Assembly: GCF_000478605.2 (NCBI RefSeq)
Contig: NZ_ASHX02000001.1
Coordinates: forward strand, 1,243,144-1,307,143
DNA from: Streptomyces thermolilacinus SPC6
Lineage (GTDB): Bacteria; Actinomycetota; Actinomycetes; Streptomycetales; Streptomycetaceae
Length of the DNA stretch: 64,000 nucleotides
Reading direction: 5' to 3'
This document shows positions 35,531 through 44,800 of the stretch, piece after piece. Made by a program: the position numbers and the translations under genes. The notes under the pieces are model-generated. The model was not told the origin of the DNA and did no database searches. It worked only from the letters and a program-made list of their open reading frames with translations. The first letter of the stretch is position 1. Each line of letters begins with the position of its first letter.

Positions 35531-36616
35531 GTGACCGCCGAACCGCAGGTTTCCCGGAGCTGGCCGGAATTGCTGAACGCGCTGCTGGAGCGCAGGAGTC
35601 TGTCCGCCGACGACACCGACTGGGCGATGGACGAGGTGATGTCGGGCGCCGCCGGGCCGGTCCGGCTGGCCGGGCTGCTGGTGGCGCTGCGCGCCAAGGG
35701 CGAGACGGTCGAGGAGATCGAGGGCCTGGTACGGGCCATGGGACGGCATGCCGTCCCGCTCGACGTGCCCGGGCCGGCGGTGGACATCGTGGGGACCGGC
35801 GGGGACGGCTCCAACAGCGTCAACGTCTCCACGATGTCGGCCGTCGTGGCGGCCGGGGCCGGGGCGCGGGTGGTGAAGCACGGCAACCGGTCGGCGTCGT
35901 CGGCGTGCGGATCGGCGGATGTGCTGGAGGAGCTGGGCGTGGCGCTGAGCCTGCCCCCGGCCGATGTCGCGGAGGTGGCGGAGGAGACGGGCATCACGTT
36001 CTGTTTCGCGCCGGAGTTCCACCCGGCCATGCGGCACGCGGCCGGGCCGCGCCGGGAGCTCGGCGTGCGCACGGTGTTCAACGCGCTGGGCCCGCTGGTC
36101 AACCCGGCTTCCCCGGCGGCCATCGCCCTGGGCGTGGCGGACGCGCGGCTGGCGCCCCTGCTGGCGGGCGTGCTGGCGCGGCGGGGGGTCTCGGCGCTGG
36201 TGTTCCGGGGTGATGACGGTATGGACGAGCTGACGGTCACCACGACCTCCACGGTCTGGTCGGTGAGCGGTTCGACGGTGCGTACGGAGGTGTTCGACCC
36301 GCGGGACCTCGGCATGGCCCTCGCGCGCCCGGACGCCCTGCGGGGCGGCGACCGGGCACGCAACGCCCATGTGGCCCGCGAGGTGCTCGCCGGGGCGCGC
36401 GGCCCGGTGCGGGACGCGGTCCTCCTGTCCGCCGCTGCGGGCCTCGCGGCGCTCGCCGCGTCGGACGGGCGGCCCCCCGGCTCGGTCACCGAGCGGCTGG
36501 CGGCCGGTGTGGAACGGGCCGCCGAGTCCATCGACTCGGGCACGGCGGCCGCGGTCCTGGAGCGGTGGGCCGCCGTCACGACGAAGCGGTCACAGGCGGT
36601 CGCGGCGGCGGGCTGA
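35531..36616 (+). CDS. trpD: Anthranilate phosphoribosyltransferase
   Basis: A 361-residue enzyme joining anthranilate to phosphoribosyl pyrophosphate. Motifs: [58 protein letters not shown] and the GDDGMDELT loop. I chose GTG 35531 (AAGGAGAATTCCC upstream), since the frame open back to 35297 runs under the MocR promoter. It supplies tryptophan pathway flux together with the adjacent trpC. trpA and trpB are not in the window, so completion to tryptophan must use housekeeping copies. Confidence 0.95.
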   Translation: MTAEPQVSRSWPELLNALLERRSLSADDTDWAMDEVMSGAAGPVRLAGLLVALRAKGETVEEIEGLVRAMGRHAVPLDVPGPAVDIVGTGGDGSNSVNVSTMSAVVAAGAGARVVKHGNRSASSACGSADVLEELGVALSLPPADVAEVAEETGITFCFAPEFHPAMRHAAGPRRELGVRTVFNALGPLVNPASPAAIALGVADARLAPLLAGVLARRGVSALVFRGDDGMDELTVTTTSTVWSVSGSTVRTEVFDPRDLGMALARPDALRGGDRARNAHVAREVLAGARGPVRDAVLLSAAAGLAALAASDGRPPGSVTERLAAGVERAAESIDSGTAAAVLERWAAVTTKRSQAVAAAG

Positions 36617-36946
36617 GGGCGGGTGCGGATGCTGGTGCGCCGCCTCCCGGCCGGGCTCGGCGACGGGACGACGGTGTCCCCGGAAGGGCGGGCGCGTACG
36701 ACGACGGTGGCGGGCGGTTGGGAGCGGGTGGAGCGGCGGGCCGAGCGGGGGCTGGCCCCGCACAGGGCAGCCCCCGGAGTGCGGGGCCACGTACAGGGCC
36801 GCCCCCAGCGTACTGAGCCGCGCACAGGGCAGCCCCCGGAATACGGAGCCCCGCACGGGGCCGCCCCGGGGTGCGGGGCCACCGGCAGCGGGCCACCCCA
36901 TGCGCGCGGAGCCCCGCCCACCGGTGCCGGGGCGCCCGCCGCGGCG
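36617..36946. other. Convergent intergenic region between trpD and trpC
   Basis: A 330-base gap between two convergent genes. It has no recognisable coding sequence and is largely occupied by the 31-bp tandem repeats at 36759-36882, which may act as the shared transcription end region. Confidence 0.5.
36759..36882. repeat. Four degenerate 31-bp tandem repeats
   Basis: Units begin at 36759, 36790, 36821 and 36852, each exactly 31 bp, sharing the pattern CGCACAGGGC-AGCCCCCGGA followed by a more variable tail ending in GGGGCC. Units 1 and 3 are most alike. They lie between convergent trpD and trpC genes. The repeats are contiguous, without spacers. Confidence 0.8.
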
Positions 36947-37750
36947 TCAGTGCGCGCCGAGCACCGGGCGGGTGGCGGTGAGCAGGGAGGCGAGCGTCGC
37001 GCGGGGGTCGGGGCCCGTGACGAGGGCTTCACCGACCAGGACCACGTCGGCGCCGGCCATCGCGTACCCGGCGACGTCGACCGGGCCGCGCACCCCCGAC
37101 TCGGCGACCTTGACGACGTCGTCCGGGAGGTAGGGCGCCACCCGCGCGAACGTCCCCCGGTCCACGTCCAGGGTCCGCAGGTCGCGCGCGTTGACGCCGA
37201 CCACCGGGGCCCCGGTGGCGGCGGCCCGCTCCGCCTCCGCCTCGTCGTGCACCTCCACGAGCGGCGTCAGGCCGATCTCCGTGGCCAGCGCGACGAGGTC
37301 GGCCAGCAGGGGCTGGTCCAGCGCGGCGACGATCAGCAGCGCCAGGTCGGCGCCGTGCGCCCGGGCCTCCCAGAGCTGGTAGGCGCCGACGATGAAGTCC
37401 TTGCGCAGCACGGGGACGGAGACCCGCGCCCGGACCGCGTCCAGGTCGTCCAGCGAACCGCCGAAGCGGCGCTGTTCCGTCAGGACGCTGATCGCGGCGG
37501 CGCCTCCGGCCGCGTACTCGGCCGCGAGGGCCGCCGGGTCGGCGATCTCGGCGAGCGCGCCCTTGGAGGGGCTGGCCCGCTTCACCTCCGCGATGACCGC
37601 GGGCCCCTCCCCCGCGCGCAGCAGGGCGGCGCAGTCCACCGGGGGTCCTGCGGCGGCCGCCCGTTCGCGCAGTGCCGCCTCGGGCACCTTCCTGCGGCGT
37701 ACCGCCAGATCGGCACGCACTCCTTCGACGATCTCCTCGAGAACGCTCAT
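36947..37750 (-). CDS. trpC: Indole-3-glycerol-phosphate synthase
   Basis: A 267-residue TIM-barrel enzyme that closes the indole ring. Motifs: [54 protein letters not shown] and [11 protein letters not shown]. The start is ATG 37750. It is convergent with trpD and divergent from the FkbM gene. With trpEGD it gives an almost complete dedicated branch to indole-glycerol phosphate. Confidence 0.96.
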   Translation of the reverse strand: MSVLEEIVEGVRADLAVRRRKVPEAALRERAAAAGPPVDCAALLRAGEGPAVIAEVKRASPSKGALAEIADPAALAAEYAAGGAAAISVLTEQRRFGGSLDDLDAVRARVSVPVLRKDFIVGAYQLWEARAHGADLALLIVAALDQPLLADLVALATEIGLTPLVEVHDEAEAERAAATGAPVVGVNARDLRTLDVDRGTFARVAPYLPDDVVKVAESGVRGPVDVAGYAMAGADVVLVGEALVTGPDPRATLASLLTATRPVLGAH

Positions 37751-37868
37751 CGTGTCTCCCCCGACCGGTTGGCTGAGGACCGACCCTAGGGAGGCGGGCG
37801 GCGCTCGGCCACCTCCTTAAGGGCCCGGCGAAAGACCCCGGTGGCGGCCCCGGCCGGGCCGTGACCGG

Positions 37869-37907
37869 CATCAGCCCGCCGTCAGCGCGCTTCGGCACGC
37901 TGTCAGG
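37869..37907 (+). promoter_or_regulatory. Candidate SARP operator upstream of the FkbM gene
   Basis: CATCAGC (37869) and CGTCAGC (37880) are 11 bp apart. A third related heptamer, TGTCAGG, lies at 37901, 21 bp on, one base short of two further periods. All are oriented toward the FkbM gene, whose start is 34 bases after the last one. The segment CATCAGC-CCGC also occurs in the ACP promoter. Confidence 0.55.
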
Positions 37908-37940
37908 CGCCGTATGCCCGCGACCAGTCAGGAGAGCGCC

Positions 37941-38732
37941 ATGGGGATCGACCCGAGCCGGATCGCCGGCGTCAACGCGCACGAGACCGCGTTCCTCTAC
38001 GAGGAGATCTTCGTCCGCCGGGCCTACCTCCCCGACGGGATGACCCTCCCGCCGGACGCCGTGGTCTTCGACGTGGGGGCGAACATCGGGCTCTACTCGC
38101 TGTTCGCGCGCACGGTGTGCCCGGACGCCACGATCCACGCCTTCGAGCCGCTGCCTCCGGTCTTCGAGAAGCTGGAGCGGAACATGGCCGCGTACGGCGT
38201 GCCGGCGAAGCTGCACCGGTGCGCGCTGTCCGACACCGACGGCGAGGCGGACTTCACCTTCTACCCCGGCTACACGACGATGTCGGCGCGCTCCTCGCAC
38301 GCCGCGACGGAGGCGGACCGGGAGTTCATCAAGCGCCAGGTGCTCGACAAGCCCGCGGCCGCGGAGCTGGGCGAGGACGTGGAGCTGCTGGACGAGATGC
38401 TGGCGTTCCAGTTCCGGGAGGTGCCGTACGTGTGCCCGACCCGGCGGCTGTCGGACGTGATCGCGCGGGAGGGCGTGGACCGCGTCGACATGCTGAAGGT
38501 GGACGTCCAGCGGGCCGAGGCCGAGGTGCTGCGCGGGGTGGACGAGGCGCACTGGCCGCTGATCCGGCGGATCGCGCTGGAGGTGCACGACGAGCCGGGC
38601 ACGGCCACGGAGGGCCGTCTCGAGGTGCTGTGCGCCGAACTGCGCGACCGGGGGTTCGCGGTCGCGCCGCTCGGGGACGACGGTCTGGTGGAGTCGGGCC
38701 GCTACTCGGTCTTCGCCTCGCGCCGCCCCTGA
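37941..38732 (+). CDS. FkbM-family SAM-dependent methyltransferase
   Basis: A 263-residue methyltransferase with the SAM motif FDVGANIGLYSLF and acidic HAFEPLPPVFEKLERN, typical of the FkbM family that O-methylates secondary metabolites. I chose ATG 37941 (GGAG 9 bases upstream); an upstream ATG at 37914 would lie just past the candidate operator and has no good ribosome site. A monocistronic plus-strand gene facing the TauD gene, with a shared terminator. Likely methylates a hydroxyl group or carboxylate of the peptide; the site is unknown. Confidence 0.9.
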   Translation: MGIDPSRIAGVNAHETAFLYEEIFVRRAYLPDGMTLPPDAVVFDVGANIGLYSLFARTVCPDATIHAFEPLPPVFEKLERNMAAYGVPAKLHRCALSDTDGEADFTFYPGYTTMSARSSHAATEADREFIKRQVLDKPAAAELGEDVELLDEMLAFQFREVPYVCPTRRLSDVIAREGVDRVDMLKVDVQRAEAEVLRGVDEAHWPLIRRIALEVHDEPGTATEGRLEVLCAELRDRGFAVAPLGDDGLVESGRYSVFASRRP

Positions 38733-38741
38733 CAGCGCCGT

Positions 38742-38770
38742 GGAGGCCCGGTCGCGGCGACCGGGCCTCC
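38742..38770. terminator. Bidirectional terminator between the FkbM and TauD genes
   Basis: A perfect 12-bp inverted repeat (38742-38753 with 38759-38770) with a 5-base loop, in the 58-base gap between two convergent genes. It ends the NRPS-permease-P450-TauD operon from one side and FkbM from the other. Confidence 0.8.
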
Positions 38771-38790
38771 GTACGCGGCACAGGCGTGGG

Positions 38791-39756
38791 TCACGTCATC
38801 GAGACGACGACCTTGCGGGGTCCCGTGTACGCCTCCCGCCCGTGCAGCACCGACATATTGGCGACGATCATGATGTCGCCGGGCCGCCACGGCTCGACGA
38901 GCCTGTTGCGCGCCGCGGCCGCCCGCACCTCGGCGAGGTCCTCCTCCGGGATGGGCGTGCCGTCGCCGTACGTCACCCAGTGCGGCAGGTCGTCGACGTC
39001 GCCGATCAGCGACAGCAGCGTCTCGCCCTCGTCGCCCGGCAGGTTCGACGGGTGCCACTGGTCGGCCTGGTTGAACCAGACGCCCCGGCCGCTGAGCGGG
39101 TTCACGCGGATGCCCGGGCGGTGCTGGCTGACGCGCAGGCCGCCCTCGGGGGTCCAGCGGTACTCCGCCTCCGACGCCTCCAGGAACTCCTCGACCACAC
39201 CGCGGTCACCGGTCTCGAAGGTGTCCTGCCACGACTTGCCGAGCCCCAGCCCGCCGTGCAGGTGCTGCCGGTAGACGACGCCCGACTCGAAGCGCTCCCT
39301 GACCCCCGGGTCGAGGTCCTCCAGCAGGGCGTGGCCGTCGCAGACCGGGGTGGCCCCGCCGGTCTCCGGCGCCACCAGGCAGCAGAAGAACAGCCGGCTG
39401 GGCCAGCGGTGGGCGTAGGACAGCTCGTTGTGCAGCGAGATGTCGAAGCGCGCCGGGTACTCGGTCGACGTGAAGACGCCGTCGGCGACCGTCACGCGCG
39501 GGGTGTTCCCGCCCCGGTAGCTGTCGATCAGCGGGTCGCCGAAGACGGTGACGGCCCGGTGGAACGCGTCGGCGTCGGCCACACCGAGCCCGCGCAGCAT
39601 CACCGCGCCGCACGTGGTGAGCAGCTCCTCCACCCGGTGGCGCGCCTCGGCGAGCCCGCCGGTGTCCCGTGACCCGGCGTGCTCCTCGATGTGCAGGACG
39701 GCGAGGGTGGTGCCGCCCGCCGTCCGTCTCTCCTCCCGCATCCCGGCGTCCCCCAT
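38791..39756 (-). CDS. TauD/TfdA-family 2-oxoglutarate-dependent oxygenase, SyrP-like
   Basis: A 321-residue non-heme iron oxygenase. The iron site is H-N-E in SLHNELSYAHRWP plus the distal His in MSVLHGREAY and a 2OG-binding Arg in GPRKVVVSM. HxE rather than HxD, followed by SYAHRWP, resembles SyrP-type enzymes that beta-hydroxylate carrier-bound amino acids. Its ATG lies one base after the P450 stop codon, so it is the last gene of the NRPS operon. Likely hydroxylates or desaturates an NRPS-bound residue; a halogenase is unlikely because the carboxylate is present. Confidence 0.92.
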   Translation of the reverse strand: MGDAGMREERRTAGGTTLAVLHIEEHAGSRDTGGLAEARHRVEELLTTCGAVMLRGLGVADADAFHRAVTVFGDPLIDSYRGGNTPRVTVADGVFTSTEYPARFDISLHNELSYAHRWPSRLFFCCLVAPETGGATPVCDGHALLEDLDPGVRERFESGVVYRQHLHGGLGLGKSWQDTFETGDRGVVEEFLEASEAEYRWTPEGGLRVSQHRPGIRVNPLSGRGVWFNQADQWHPSNLPGDEGETLLSLIGDVDDLPHWVTYGDGTPIPEEDLAEVRAAAARNRLVEPWRPGDIMIVANMSVLHGREAYTGPRKVVVSMT

Positions 39757-39757
39757 G

Positions 39758-41044
39758 TCACCCCGTCACCTTCCCCGCCGCGGCCGGCGTCGCCGGTTCG
39801 GCGGTGAGGGCGACGGGCAGTCCGCTGTACCCGTGCACGAAGTTGGAGTAGAGGCGCTGCGGCGGGCCCTGGAGCCGGATGCCGGAGACCATGGTGCGCA
39901 GCGCGTCGACCATGGCGTTGACATGGACCCGGCCGAGGAAGGCCCCGAGGCAGAAGTGCGGCCCGTGCCCGAACGCCACGTGCTTGTTGGGTGTGCGGCC
40001 GATGTCGAAGCGGTACGGGTCGTCGAAGACGTCCTCGTCGAAGTTGGCCGAGCTGTTCCACAGGGTGATGACGTCCCCGGCCCGGATCACCTGGTCGCGG
40101 ACGGGTACGTCGACGAGGGCGCGGCGTCCGAAGTGCATGGCGGGGGTGGTCCAGCGCAGCACCTCCTCGGTGGCGCTCTCGACGGTGACCTCGCCGTCCT
40201 TGAGCCTGCGCCACTCCTCGGGGTTCTCGGAGAACGCGATGAGGCCGCCGATGGAGGACATGCGGCTGGACTCGTCACCGCCGAGGATGAGGCTGTAGCA
40301 GTTGAAGACGATCTCGTCCTCCGACAGCGGCTTGCCGTCGACGGTCGCGGTGGCGAGGGCGCTGATGACGTCGTCGCCGGGGTTGCGGCGGCGTTCGGCG
40401 GCCAGTTCGGAGAAGTAGAGCAGGATCTCGTTCCGGGCCACCACCTCGTCGAGCACGCTGTCCTCGGAGCTGTGCCGGGACAGGGTCTGCGTGTTCCACT
40501 CGACGAGCCGGTCGCGGTCGGCGGCGGGGACGTCCATGAGGTCGCCGATCGTGTTGATCGGGATGTGGTCGGCGACGTCGGTGACGAAGTCCAGTTCGCC
40601 GCGTTCCAGGGCCTGTGCGACCAGTTCCCGGGTGCGGCGGTGGACACCGGCGACGACGGGTTCCAGGACGCGCGGCGAGAACGACTTGAGCATCACGTTG
40701 CGGATCTCGCTGTGGCGCGGTCCGTCGGTGACGGCGAGCATCTTGCGGGAGGCGGAGTCCCCGCCCTGGAGCAGGGTGGCCAGCACGTTGCCCTGCTCGG
40801 AGGTGAACTGCTTGTTGTCCCGGTAGAGGGTGACGACGTCGGCGTATGTGGAGATCACCCAGAAACCGGGGACGGGGGTGTCGGTCGCGTGCCAGTGGAC
40901 GGGGCTCTCGGTGCGGAACCGGCGCCACAGGGCGTGCGGGTCGGTGTCGAGGAACGTCTGCGGGTCGGTGAGGTCGTACGCGCCGAGCGGGGGTGGCGGT
41001 GTGGTGCCGGTCGCGCCCGCGGGCGCGGGCTGCTGCGTGGTCAT
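39758..41044 (-). CDS. Cytochrome P450
   Basis: A 428-residue bacterial class I P450. The heme-cysteine loop is FGHGPHFCLGAFLGR; EEVLR supplies the ExxR pair. The I-helix reads ILGGDESSRMS, where the usual Ala-Gly-x-Asp/Glu-Thr-Thr is replaced by G-G-D-E-S-S, seen in P450s acting on tethered or unusual substrates. The start is ATG 41044 (GGAGAA upstream), 27 bases after the ABC permease stop. It needs external ferredoxin; none is encoded here. Presumably hydroxylates the peptide or its acyl chain. Confidence 0.94.
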   Translation of the reverse strand: MTTQQPAPAGATGTTPPPPLGAYDLTDPQTFLDTDPHALWRRFRTESPVHWHATDTPVPGFWVISTYADVVTLYRDNKQFTSEQGNVLATLLQGGDSASRKMLAVTDGPRHSEIRNVMLKSFSPRVLEPVVAGVHRRTRELVAQALERGELDFVTDVADHIPINTIGDLMDVPAADRDRLVEWNTQTLSRHSSEDSVLDEVVARNEILLYFSELAAERRRNPGDDVISALATATVDGKPLSEDEIVFNCYSLILGGDESSRMSSIGGLIAFSENPEEWRRLKDGEVTVESATEEVLRWTTPAMHFGRRALVDVPVRDQVIRAGDVITLWNSSANFDEDVFDDPYRFDIGRTPNKHVAFGHGPHFCLGAFLGRVHVNAMVDALRTMVSGIRLQGPPQRLYSNFVHGYSGLPVALTAEPATPAAAGKVTG

Positions 41045-41070
41045 GGCTGGTTCTCCTCCAGGCGGCGGGT

Positions 41071-41898
41071 TCAGGAGCCCGCGGTGCGGTAGCGGCGAAG
41101 GCTCACGACGGAGCAGACGGCGAACAGCACGCCCAGCGTCACGGCGGCCACGGCCACCGGGTGCTCGGCGGGGAAGCTGCCCCCCGTCGTCGCCGGGTTG
41201 CCCCACAGCTCGCGGCAGGCCGCGATGACGGAGCTGACCGGGTTCCACTCGGCGATGGGGCGGATCGGCGCGGGCATGGACTGGGGGGCGAGGAAGGCGT
41301 TGGAAAGGAACGGCAGGACCACGACGATGAACGGGGTGACGACGCTGATGGTCTCCACGTTGCGCAGGGTCACCGCCAGCAGGACGCCGACCCACAGCAT
41401 CACGTACACGAAGAGCGCGACGAGCCCGAACCCGGCGAGCGTCGGCAGGATCCCGGTGCGTGTCCGCCAGCCGAGCAGCAGCCCGGCGCCGGTGACGACC
41501 GCCAGTCCGAGGAGCCCCACCAGCAGGTCCGCGAGGGTGTGCCCGAAGAGCACCGCGGACCGGCTGATGGGCAGGGACCGGAACCGGTCGACCAGTCCCC
41601 CCTTGAAGTCCATGGCGACCGAGATCGCGGTGGGCCCGACACAGGCGAGGGCGACCTGGACGGCGCCGCCCGCGAAGACGTACTCGCTGTACTCGCCGCC
41701 CGCGGGGAGCCTGATGGCGTCCCGGAAGAGGTAGCCGAGCATCACCATCGACACGAGCGGGCTGAGCGCCACGCCGATCACGCGCCCCGGTGCCCTGCGC
41801 AGGTGGTGCAGCCGGCGGCCGGTGACGGCGAGGACCTCGGTGAGCACGGCGGCCAGAGCGCCGGGACGGCCGGTTCCGGTGTACGTCGCTGTTGTCAT
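41071..41898 (-). CDS. ABC-2 type transporter permease
   Basis: A 275-residue DrrB-like permease with six predicted hydrophobic segments and the family motif region ([23 protein letters not shown], then [14 protein letters not shown]). ATG 41898 overlaps the NRPS stop by four bases, so it is translationally coupled. Probably exports the finished peptide. No ATP-binding partner is encoded in the window, so it must pair with a subunit elsewhere. Confidence 0.92.
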   Translation of the reverse strand: MTTATYTGTGRPGALAAVLTEVLAVTGRRLHHLRRAPGRVIGVALSPLVSMVMLGYLFRDAIRLPAGGEYSEYVFAGGAVQVALACVGPTAISVAMDFKGGLVDRFRSLPISRSAVLFGHTLADLLVGLLGLAVVTGAGLLLGWRTRTGILPTLAGFGLVALFVYVMLWVGVLLAVTLRNVETISVVTPFIVVVLPFLSNAFLAPQSMPAPIRPIAEWNPVSSVIAACRELWGNPATTGGSFPAEHPVAVAAVTLGVLFAVCSVVSLRRYRTAGS

Positions 41899-44800
41899 GA
41901 CCCGTCACGTCCGTTCCGCTGCTGGTGGAGCCGGTCCAGTTCGGCGGCGACGACCGGGCCGAGCTCGGCGAGCGGACCGGGGGCGAGGATGTCGTCGTGG
42001 GTGCAGGCGAGCCGGTGGACGCGCAGGTCACCGCTGAAGTACGGCTTCCAGAGCCGGTCCTTGTCGGGGCCCTTCTCCACCTGGCCGGTGCCCGCCTCGC
42101 CCCACGTCGACCGCTCGGCGAGGAAGAGCTGCATCGTGCCGTCGAAGTCGCGCGGCCGATACGCGGTGTTGAGCGACTGGTGGTGGATCATCAGGTCCAC
42201 CATGCGGGTCATGCGCTGCTCCCCCATGCGTGCCATCGGGCTGTTGTCGCGCCGCAGCGCGTCGAGGACGTCCCCGACGACGAGGTCGCGGTCGCCGAAT
42301 TCGGACCGGTGGTGCCCGATGCCCTCCAGGAGCCAGGCGAGCAGTCTCTGTTCGTCCCGCTCGTCGCTGACGCCGGTGCGCGGGTAGGAGTCCAGGTTGG
42401 CGACCAGGCCGACCTCGTCCCCGGCCAGCCGGAGCTGGACGGCGATCTCGTAGGCGAGCAGTCCGCCGAGGGACCAGCCGAGCAGGTGGTAGGGCCCCTC
42501 GGGCCGCACCTCCTTGATCATCCGGATGTAGTCGGCCGCGATCTCCTCGATGCTGCCGGGCAGCGGCCCGCCGGTGACGACGCAGGGCGCCTGGATGCCG
42601 TACAGCGGGTACTCCTCGCCGATGTGACGGGCGAGCGGCAGGTACGACAGGGCGAACCCGACGCCGCTGTGCAGGCAGAAGACGGGCGGGCGGCTGCCGG
42701 TCGGCTTGATGCACAGCACCGGGGCGAACGGGTCGGCGTGGCCGAGGCGGTCCGTCTCGTCGATGGCGTCCGCCATGACGCGGGTGCTGTGACGGCGGGT
42801 CGGCGCGGGGGCGGTCACGGGCGCGGGGGCCGGTTCCGGCGGGGGCGCCGGGGCCGTCGGCGGCTCCGCCGTCAGGGTGGCCGCCAGGGCGCGGACCGTC
42901 TGGTGGACGAAGACGTCCGCGATGCTGACGCCCAGCCCCGCCTTGCGCGCCAGGCTCACCAGGCGCAGCGACTTCATACTGTCCATGCTCGCCCCCCGCG
43001 CCTCGAAGAAGTTCTCCTCGGCGCCGAACGACTCCACGCCCAGCACGTCCGCCACGATTCCGCACAGCACCTCCTCCTCCGGGCTCAGCCGCTGTGCGGC
43101 CGTCCCCCCGGAGGACGTGTCCGGACGGGACTCCGGGGCGGTCGAGGCGTCGGGCGCCAGCAGGTTGCCCTCCGTGTCCCACTTCACCCGCACACCGGTC
43201 CGGTGGAGCCGCGAGCCCGCCGGGCCGAACGGGTCGGCCACGAACCGCTCCGCGGTGGCGCCGGGGCGGCCCGCGTAGCCGCGGGCGAGGTGGGAGCCGC
43301 CGATGTACAGATCGCCGGTCACGCCGGGCGGTACGGGGGTGAGCCACTCGTCCAGGACGTACGCCCGGGTGTTCCAGGCTCCCCTGCCGGTGGTGAACGT
43401 CGGCGGAGTCGCCCAGTCCAGCGGCAGCGGCTCATCGGCCGGGACGCCGGTGCCGGCGAGCAGCGGGCCGAACAGGCCGGCCGTCGACGCGGCCGCCCCG
43501 GTCTCCAGCGCCCACGCCAGGTGGCCCGCGGCCGCCCGGTGCTCCACCACGGTGCCGCGCGGGCGGCCCGCCGCCGCCTCGGCGCGGATGAGGTAGGCGG
43601 CGTGCTCGGGCCGCAGCGGGCTCGTGCGGTCGGCGTCGGTCACCGGCGCGGCCGAGCCCGCGCGCACCTCGGGTCCGTCGAGGACCACGGTGGTCACGCC
43701 GGTGCTGCGGAGCCGCCCCGCGAGGCCCGCCGTGGTCAGGACGCACACCGGGCGGGTGTCGGCGAACAGGGCCTTGATCCGGCCCGCCGGTTCGTCCGCC
43801 GCCAGCGGCACGTGGGCCGCGCCCGCCTTGAGGACCGCCAGCACGGCCACCGCCCGGTCGGCGGGCCGGGGCACCGCCACGGCGACGACCTGCTCGGGGC
43901 CGGCCCCCGACGCGATCAGGTGGCGGGCCAGCCGGTGGGAGCGGGCGTCGAGGTCGGCGTACGTCAGGGCGTGGGCGCCCGTCCCGACGGCGGGCGCGTC
44001 CGGGGTACGGGCGACCCGGTCGGCGAACAGGTCGGGCAGCGTCGCCGGCGGCAGGTCGTGGGCGGTGTCGTTCCAGGTGCGCAGCACCCGCTCCCGCTCC
44101 TCGCCGGTCAACAGCTCCAGGCCGCTGAGCCGGACGTCGGGGTCGGCCGCCACCGTGCGCAGCACCTGCTGGAACTGGGCGACCATGCGCTCGGCGGTGG
44201 CCCGGGTGAACAGGTCGGTGCTGTAGTTGAACAGGCCTCGCATGCCGCTCTCGCCGGGCCACGGCAGCAGTTCCATGACCAGGTCGAGCTTGGCCCGGTC
44301 GGAGCCCACGTACTCGGGCCTGACGGTGAGGCCGGGCAGCGCCAGCGGCTGGTCACCGTGGCTCTGCACGCTCAGCACCACCTGGAACAGCGGGTGCCTG
44401 GACAGCGTACGGGCCGGCTTGAGCGCGTCGACGACCTGGTCGAACGGCACGTCCTGGTGGGAGTAGGCGGCGAGGTCGGTCTCCCGGAGCCGGTCGAGCA
44501 GCTCGCGGAAGGTGGGGTCGCCGCTGGTGTCGCCGCGCAGGACCAGGGAGTTGATGAACATGCCGACGAGGTCGTTGAGCGCTTCGTCGGTGCGTCCGGC
44601 GACCGAGACGCCCAGCGGGATGTCGGTCCCGGCGCCCAGCCGGGTCAGCAGCGCGGACAGGGCGGCCTGGAAGACGATGAACTCGGTCGTCCCGGTCTGC
44701 CGGGCGATGTCGACCAGCGCGCCGCGCAGTTCGGGCTCCAGGTCGAACATCACCACGTCACCGGAGGACCCGGCCACCTCGGGGCGCGGGAAGTCGGTCG

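Noticed and set aside
36759..36882. Possible CRISPR array
   Set aside because: The 31-bp units are contiguous with no unique spacers, and no cas genes are present.
37775..37800. CGGTCC/CGGTCG words upstream of trpC as a third MocR site
   Set aside because: Spacing is 15 bp, not 24, and the TGGTC core is not conserved.
38791..39756. TauD-family protein as a halogenase
   Set aside because: The iron site has H-N-E with the carboxylate present; halogenases have Ala or Gly there.
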